Positions 28,569 to 33,741 of a stretch of DNA of 33,741 nt are shown piece after piece (within the stretch, counting starts at the first letter, position 1; every line of letters begins with the position of its first letter). The notes below the pieces were generated by a model, which did not search any database, was not told the origin of the DNA, and saw only the letters and a program-made list of their open reading frames with translations. Both the position numbers and the translations under genes were made by a program. The stretch is from a virus: the IMG/VR virus record IMGVR_UViG_3300042523_000080, positions 1 through 33,741 of that record, one strand, 5' to 3'.

Positions 28569-30614
28569 ATGGCAACAGACAAATTAGAGCAAAACGAGTT
28601 CTACCAGCCAACAGAGGCTGACAAAGAATTAACTGGATTTGTTGTTGACCATTGCCAACGCTGGCGTGATTACCGTGATGTCAACTTCCTCCCCGATTGG
28701 CTGGAATACGAACGCATCTTCCGTGGTCAATGGGCTTCTGAAGACAAGACTCGTGAATCAGAGCGTAGCCGTATCGTCACCCCTGCCACACAACAAGCCG
28801 TAGAAACTCGCCATGCTGAGATCATGGAAGCAATCTTTGGTCAGGGTGACTTCTTCGACATTGAAGACAATATCCAAGATATTGGCGGCAACCCCATTGA
28901 TGTCGAGTTGATTAAGTCTCAACTGATGGAAGACTTCAAGAAAGACAAAATCAGAAAATCTATCGACCAGATCGAGTTGATGGCTGAAATCTATGGAACA
29001 GGTATTGGCGAGATCATCGTCAAGACTGAGAAGGAATACATCCCCACGACTCAGGCAATCCCTGGACAGATGGGTCAAGCCGCTATTGGCGTGACTGAGC
29101 GTGATCGTATTGCGGTCAAAATCATGCCTGTCAACCCTAAGAACTTCTTGTTTGACCCTAACGGCACATCCATTGATGACTGTATGGGCGTGGCTATTGA
29201 GAAATATGTCTCGATTCACAAGGTTGTTGAGGGTATTGAACGTGGCATCTACCGAAAGGTTGACATCACACCAACCTATGAAGATACCGATCTTGAGCCA
29301 ACTCAGGAAGTTAGCCAGTATCAGGACGAAAAGGTGCTTTTGCTGACCTACTACGGTCTTGTTCCTCGTGAATACCTGAATAACTTAGAAGAAAACAAAG
29401 AAATTGTCGAGTTATTCCCTGAGAATTCAGCCGCTGAAGACTATACAGACATGGTTGAGGCCATTGTGGTCATTGCCAACGATGGTTTGTTGCTGAAAGC
29501 TGAAGAAAACCCTTACATGATGAAAGATCGTCCAGTCTTGAGCTATCAAGATGACACGATTCCTAACCGTTTGTTGGGTCGGGGTACGGTTGAGAAGGCA
29601 TTCAATATGCAAAAAGCTATTGATGCCCAGACTCGTAGCCACTTGGATTCACTGGCATTGACCACTAGCCCCATGATTGCGATGGATGCAACTCGTTTGC
29701 CTCGTGGCATGAAGTTTGAGATCAAGCCAGGCAAGGCAATCCTGACAAATGGCGCACCTAGCGAGATTCTGTACCCATTTAAGTTCGGTCAGAGTGACCC
29801 CAACAACTTGGCGACTGCAAAAGACTTTGAAAGAATGCTGTTGCAAGCTACTGGCACTCTTGATTCACAGGGCATGGTTAGTAACGTCTCTCGTGATGGT
29901 GGTCAAGGCGGTATGTCAATGGCTGTTGCTTCCATCATCAAGAAGTACAAGCGCACATTGGTGAACTTCCAAGAAGATTTCTTGATTCCGTTCATTAAGA
30001 AGGCGGCTTTCCGCTATATGCAGTTTGACCCAGAGCGTTATCCTTCTGTGGACATGAACTTTGTGCCAACTGCCACCTTGGGCATCATTGCTCGTGAGTA
30101 TGAGCAACAGCTATTCATCGGTTTGTTGCAGACTCTTGGCCCAAATACACCTATTTTGCCAATCATCTTGAAGGGCATTTTGGCTAACTCTAGTCTGACC
30201 AACCGCTTTGAGTTGATTGCGGCTTTGGATGAGATGAGCAAGCCTAACCCACAAGCGCAAGAGATGGAGCAAATGCAAGCTCAATTGGCTATGCAAGCGG
30301 CACAGGCAAATATTGCTGTTAACACGACTAAGGCTGAAGAAAACAAGGCAAATGCTGTGAAGTTGTCGATGGAAGCACAGTTGATGCCTCAAGAAGTTCA
30401 GGCCAAGGTTTTGGGTGCAACTACCAAGAATTTGCCCAATGAAGATGACCTTGCTTCTCGTGAATTTGACAAGCGGGTTAAGCTCGCTGAGTTGATTTTG
30501 AAAGAATCTGACATTCAAAACAAGGCAAAGATTGTTGAAATGCAGATGATGGACAAGCAAAATCAATCACAGAAAGACAATGATTTCTTAAAAAGCATCA
30601 TTGGTGAGCAATGA
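28569..30614 (+). CDS. Portal protein (P22-like)
   Basis: A 681-residue portal. It starts with an acidic helix, then [16 protein letters not shown] and [20 protein letters not shown] at about residues 67-86, typical of the P22-type portal family. The conserved-looking core runs to about 560 ([20 protein letters not shown] and [15 protein letters not shown]). The C-terminal glutamine/alanine-rich helix ([20 protein letters not shown]) resembles the P22 barrel. It would form the 12-subunit entry ring for DNA. It is 4 bases after the polyvalent gene and overlaps the next gene by ATGA. Confidence 0.88.
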   Translation: MATDKLEQNEFYQPTEADKELTGFVVDHCQRWRDYRDVNFLPDWLEYERIFRGQWASEDKTRESERSRIVTPATQQAVETRHAEIMEAIFGQGDFFDIEDNIQDIGGNPIDVELIKSQLMEDFKKDKIRKSIDQIELMAEIYGTGIGEIIVKTEKEYIPTTQAIPGQMGQAAIGVTERDRIAVKIMPVNPKNFLFDPNGTSIDDCMGVAIEKYVSIHKVVEGIERGIYRKVDITPTYEDTDLEPTQEVSQYQDEKVLLLTYYGLVPREYLNNLEENKEIVELFPENSAAEDYTDMVEAIVVIANDGLLLKAEENPYMMKDRPVLSYQDDTIPNRLLGRGTVEKAFNMQKAIDAQTRSHLDSLALTTSPMIAMDATRLPRGMKFEIKPGKAILTNGAPSEILYPFKFGQSDPNNLATAKDFERMLLQATGTLDSQGMVSNVSRDGGQGGMSMAVASIIKKYKRTLVNFQEDFLIPFIKKAAFRYMQFDPERYPSVDMNFVPTATLGIIAREYEQQLFIGLLQTLGPNTPILPIILKGILANSSLTNRFELIAALDEMSKPNPQAQEMEQMQAQLAMQAAQANIAVNTTKAEENKANAVKLSMEAQLMPQEVQAKVLGATTKNLPNEDDLASREFDKRVKLAELILKESDIQNKAKIVEMQMMDKQNQSQKDNDFLKSIIGEQ

Positions 30615-32185
30615 ATCTTAAAAAAGTCATCCTTTCAGATGCGTCAACAGAGGCGAAAGTCTCTGCTATTGCCATTCTTCTTGATAAAGAATTGCCTAAA
30701 CTTGCCGAAAAAGTTGATACTGTTAAGAAACTCAAAGGCGATCAGGGTGAGCGTGGTTTAAAGGGAGATAAAGGCGATAAGGGAAAAGACGGTAAGGATG
30801 GCAAAGATGGTCGTGATGGCAAAGATGGCCCTACTGGAAAAGACGGTAAAGATGGTGACGATGGCATTTCAGTAGTCAATGCCAAAGTAGATTTTGATGA
30901 CACGCTAGTTATTAGCTTGTCAAATGGCAAAGAAATCAATGTTGGCGAAGTTAAAGGTGAAAAGGGTGATTCAGGTCGTGATGGAAACACTGGTCTTAAT
31001 GGCATAGGTGTTCCTACAGGCGGCACTACTGGTCAAGTTCTTGCCAAAAGTAGCGATACAGATTACGACACAGAATGGGTAAATGATGGCGGTGGCGGCG
31101 GTTCTGGCACTGTTACATCGGTTAGTGGCGCTGGAACGGTTAACGGCATATCTTTGTCCGGGACTGTCACATCAAGTGGCAGCTTAACCCTTGGCGGGGC
31201 GTTATCTAACGTCAATCTTGCCAGTCAAGTTACAGGCAATTTACCAGTTACAAACCTTAACAGCGGCACAGGCGCATCAGCTACTACGTTTTGGCGTGGG
31301 GACGGCGCATGGGGGACTCCATCTGGTGGGACTGTTACATCGGTCAGCGGAACTGGGACAGTTAGTGGTTTGACGTTATCTGGGACGGTCACATCAAGTG
31401 GTAATTTGACTCTTGGCGGAGCGATAACTGGATTTGCCACTAGCGGTGCAAATACCAATTTGACATCTGTTGCCCTGACATCTGGCACGATTGCTAACGC
31501 CCCAGTCAACAACACAGATATTGTTAACAAGCAGTATGCTGATGCAATTGCATCTGGTATTCACTTCCATGAAGCGGTAGCCTTGGCAACCACTGCGGCT
31601 TTGCCAGCAAACACATACAACAATGGCACATCTGGTGTTGGTGCAACGCTTACAGGAAACGCTAATGGCGCTCTGTCAGTTGACTCAACACTCACTATTG
31701 TTGCAGAGCGCATACTGGTAAAAAATGAAGTGAATGGCGCATATAACGGCGTATATGTTGTCACGCAAGTTGGTTCTGCTGGAACTCCATACATCCTTAC
31801 CCGTGCAACTGATTTTAATACTGCTGGAACAGGCGTTAACCAGATTGATGAGGGAGATTTCTTTCTTGTCACTAGCGGAACAGCTAACGTAAACACAGCT
31901 TGGGTGCAACAAACCCCTCCACCTATTACAGTCGGAACAACGGCGCTTGTTTTCCAGCAGTTTGCCGCACCAATTACCTATACAGCGGGTACAGGGTTAA
32001 ATGAATCGCCAAGTTTCACATTTAATATTGCCAACACAGGCGTGACTGCCTCCACTTACGGTTCAGCATCATCAGTCCCAGTATTTGCAGTTAACGCACA
32101 AGGTCAGATCACAAGCGTTACCAATACGGCAATTGCAGCGTTAACATCCACGCAGGTTTATCTTCAAAATATGTTTTTTAGCTAA
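30611..32185 (+). CDS. Collagen-like tail fibre protein
   Basis: A 524-residue protein. Residues about 43-85 are Gly-X-Y repeats ([20 protein letters not shown] and on), with a shorter [16 protein letters not shown] block near 117-132. Two copies of a 35-residue GTVTSVSG repeat follow at about 166-200 and 240-274. A C-terminal fibre domain starts at about 315 ([20 protein letters not shown], then [20 protein letters not shown]). Collagen-like triple helices are common in trimeric phage fibres. It is ATGA-coupled to the portal gene, an unusual place for a fibre. Probably a receptor-binding fibre. Confidence 0.8.
   Translation: MNLKKVILSDASTEAKVSAIAILLDKELPKLAEKVDTVKKLKGDQGERGLKGDKGDKGKDGKDGKDGRDGKDGPTGKDGKDGDDGISVVNAKVDFDDTLVISLSNGKEINVGEVKGEKGDSGRDGNTGLNGIGVPTGGTTGQVLAKSSDTDYDTEWVNDGGGGGSGTVTSVSGAGTVNGISLSGTVTSSGSLTLGGALSNVNLASQVTGNLPVTNLNSGTGASATTFWRGDGAWGTPSGGTVTSVSGTGTVSGLTLSGTVTSSGNLTLGGAITGFATSGANTNLTSVALTSGTIANAPVNNTDIVNKQYADAIASGIHFHEAVALATTAALPANTYNNGTSGVGATLTGNANGALSVDSTLTIVAERILVKNEVNGAYNGVYVVTQVGSAGTPYILTRATDFNTAGTGVNQIDEGDFFLVTSGTANVNTAWVQQTPPPITVGTTALVFQQFAAPITYTAGTGLNESPSFTFNIANTGVTASTYGSASSVPVFAVNAQGQITSVTNTAIAALTSTQVYLQNMFFS
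31106..31432 (+). repeat. Duplicated 35-residue fibre repeat in coding DNA
   Basis: Codons 31106-31210 and 31328-31432 encode near-identical segments beginning GTVTSVSG and containing LSGTVTSSG and LTLGGA. DNA between copies (for example GTTACATCGGT and CACATCAAGTGG) is also largely conserved, suggesting recent duplication or gene conversion within the fibre gene. Confidence 0.75.
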
Positions 32186-32193
32186 GGCAAACC

Positions 32194-33558
32194 ATGTTAT
32201 TACTAACGTCAACATCAGACAAAATTCAAGTTGTAACTACTGCGGCTGGTTCTGTAGATATGTCTGCTGACTGGGTGGACAACACAACCAGCGCAACAAC
32301 ACCCGGACGCACTCTTATTGGTTCTGTGGCAACCGCAACCACAACAGATTTAGTAGGCTCACCTGCCGCCTCTACTCAACGTAGTGTGAAGTTCATGAGC
32401 GTGTACAACGAAAGCGCTTCAGTCACCAACGTTATTACTTTTATTCAAACTGACGGCTCAGCGTCCATAACTTTGTGGAGCGGGACGCTTTCTTCACACG
32501 AGTCGGTTATTTTTGACGGAAATAATTTTTTCCGCATTAACTCTGCTGGAACATTAGTTACTCAGGGTCTTGGCGGGCCAACTGACGTTCAGGTTTTTAC
32601 AACAATTGGTGCGAATACTTGGACTAAACCAACCTCGTTTACACCAAAAACTGTAATGGTAAAACTCTGGGGTGCAGGTGGCGGCGGCGGTGCAGGCGCT
32701 TCGCTGGCTACTGCTGTTGTTGCCAAAGGGGGTGCTGCTGGAGGTGGTGGCGCAATGGCTACCGCAACGTATGCAGCTTCTGATTTGGGGGGTGTTGTTA
32801 CAGTAACTATTGGTACTGGCGGCACTGCGGGTACTCCCGGTGCGGCTGGTGCGGCTGGTGGTGCTGGTGGTATTGGTGGCTCCACAACGTTTGGTGCTCT
32901 GTTATTTGCTGGCGGTGGCGGTGGTGGGGCCGGAGGAGCAATTTCGGCAGCAGTCTCCGGTGGCGGGGGCGGGGGCGGTACAAGCGCTTCAGGCGCAACA
33001 GGATCAACCAGCGGCGGTGCAGGCGGTGCTCCCGGAGTTTCTACTGCCACAGGGGTGGTCGGTGGATCAGGGGCTACTGGTGGCGTAGCAACCGTTGTTG
33101 CAGGCACTGCGTTAACTCAATCTGCGGAATTTGGCGGAGGCGGTGGTGGAGGCTCAACCAATGCATCACTTACTGGCGTAGGCGGCTCATCTCTTTATGG
33201 TGGCGGTGGTGGGGGTTCTGGCGGTGGGCACACTGCTACGCCTGTTTCAACTGTTGCAAGGGAAGGCGGCGCATCCGCACGAACTCTTACAGGTGGCGGC
33301 GGCACTGCGGGTACTGATGGATCGAACACAGCTCCCGGTGGCAACGGAGGCGCTGGCGCAGCAGGTGACTCTACAAAAGGTGGCGCAGGTGGTGGTGGCG
33401 GTGGAGCTACCTATCAAGCAGCGGCTGCTGGCGGCATTGGCGGTCGTGGTGGTAATAATGGCGGCGGCGGTGGCGGTGGCGGTGTTGGAATGAACCCCGG
33501 ACTTGGTGGCGCTGGTGGCGCTGGTGGAGACGGATATGCTGTTGTTTACACTTGGTAA
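32194..33558 (+). CDS. Glycine-rich adhesin / tail fibre tip protein
   Basis: A 454-residue protein. The first 145 residues are beta-rich (LLTSTSDKIQVVTTAAGSVD). From about residue 145, FTTIGANTWTKPTSFTPKTV leads to VKLWGAGGGGG and then a C-terminal domain of polyglycine runs separated by short sequences up to DGYAVVYTW. The TW-KP...V-x-LWGAGGGGG signature marks a family of glycine-rich phage adhesins related in style to Salmonella phage S16 gp38, in which loops between polyglycine helices bind receptors. It follows the collagen-like fibre and likely acts with it. Confidence 0.75.
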   Translation: MLLLTSTSDKIQVVTTAAGSVDMSADWVDNTTSATTPGRTLIGSVATATTTDLVGSPAASTQRSVKFMSVYNESASVTNVITFIQTDGSASITLWSGTLSSHESVIFDGNNFFRINSAGTLVTQGLGGPTDVQVFTTIGANTWTKPTSFTPKTVMVKLWGAGGGGGAGASLATAVVAKGGAAGGGGAMATATYAASDLGGVVTVTIGTGGTAGTPGAAGAAGGAGGIGGSTTFGALLFAGGGGGGAGGAISAAVSGGGGGGGTSASGATGSTSGGAGGAPGVSTATGVVGGSGATGGVATVVAGTALTQSAEFGGGGGGGSTNASLTGVGGSSLYGGGGGGSGGGHTATPVSTVAREGGASARTLTGGGGTAGTDGSNTAPGGNGGAGAAGDSTKGGAGGGGGGATYQAAAAGGIGGRGGNNGGGGGGGGVGMNPGLGGAGGAGGDGYAVVYTW

Positions 33559-33576
33559 CTGATTTGGAGACATCAA

Positions 33577-33741
33577 ATGACTCCTGAACTACAAAAGTAT
33601 TACGAAGAACGCTTTTCCATGATGGGAACTGATGGTTGGAAGGACTTGACTATTGACATTGACAATATGATAGAGTCACTAAATAATATAAGCGTTATTC
33701 CTGATGAAAAGACCTTGATGTTCCGTAAGGGAGAACTATCC
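33577..33741 (+). CDS. Hypothetical protein, 5' part of a gene that spans the window ends
   Basis: ATG 33577 opens MTPELQKYYEERFSMMGTDG and then WKDLTIDIDNMIESLNNISV; the frame continues to the last base and through the repeat to the stop at 109-111. Full length is 79 residues. TTGGAGA precedes the ATG by 7 bases. It is soluble and acidic, family unknown. Continuity across the join is direct evidence for circularity. Confidence 0.75.
   Translation, partial: MTPELQKYYEERFSMMGTDGWKDLTIDIDNMIESLNNISVIPDEKTLMFRKGELS
33706..33741. repeat. Terminal direct repeat (right copy), circular overlap
   Basis: Identical to bases 1-36. See the left copy. It lies within the coding frame of the junction-spanning gene. 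Confidence 0.9.

Noticed and set aside
32589-33107. 172-residue proline/alanine-rich - strand frame
   Set aside because: It is the antisense of the polyglycine-coding region; GGN codons read backwards give proline runs.
1-33741. tRNA genes
   Set aside because: I looked for cloverleaf-like stretches in the intergenic regions and saw none; a dedicated scan was not possible.

Overview
The window looks like the complete genome of a small tailed phage with a short, podovirus-type tail. Its first 36 bases are repeated exactly as its last 36 bases. A 79-residue reading frame runs without a break from position 33577 through that overlap to position 111, so the molecule is best read as a circle of about 33,705 bp. 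Composition and several small proteins resemble uncultured freshwater phages of Burkholderiales-type betaproteobacteria. That host assignment is from memory of families, not from a search.

Layout on the + strand: a head and tail block (1-13.7 kb) carries a zinc-ribbon protein, scaffold, major capsid protein, a probable decoration protein, a string of tiny lysine-rich proteins, the head-tail adaptor, a P22 gp10-like hub, a tail fibre and three probable DNA-ejection proteins. A lysis block (13.0-15.3 kb) follows. It has a protein whose only sensible start is AUU, a holin candidate, an M15 peptidase endolysin, and two separate overlapping pairs of inner-membrane protein plus lipoprotein, each shaped like a spanin pair.

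From 17.66 down to 15.27 kb the - strand holds about a dozen very small genes, mostly linked by 4-base ATGA overlaps. They are read from a promoter at 17.7 kb. A divergent control region with two dyads separates this block from the rightward early operon: a small HTH protein with a near-leaderless transcript, RuvC-like resolvase, a Cas4/AddB-like DUF2800 nuclease, an SSB-like protein and a primase-helicase. No DNA polymerase, integrase or RNA polymerase was seen, so replication should rely on the host replisome. Consistent with this, a 679-bp gene-free region (23613-24291) carries five DnaA-box matches and is the likely origin. A second cluster of 9-bp repeats and a large hairpin directly follows the primase-helicase gene.

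The packaging block (24.3-33.7 kb) has small and large terminase, an 863-residue polyvalent-type protein, a P22-like portal, a collagen-like tail fibre and a glycine-rich adhesin. It closes the circle back onto the scaffold and capsid genes. The parts of most interest are the duplicated nested spanin architecture, the AUU-start gene, the DnaA-box origin in a phage without a polymerase, the iteron-like hairpin region, the leaderless repressor region, and several overlapping micro-genes below usual length cut-offs.
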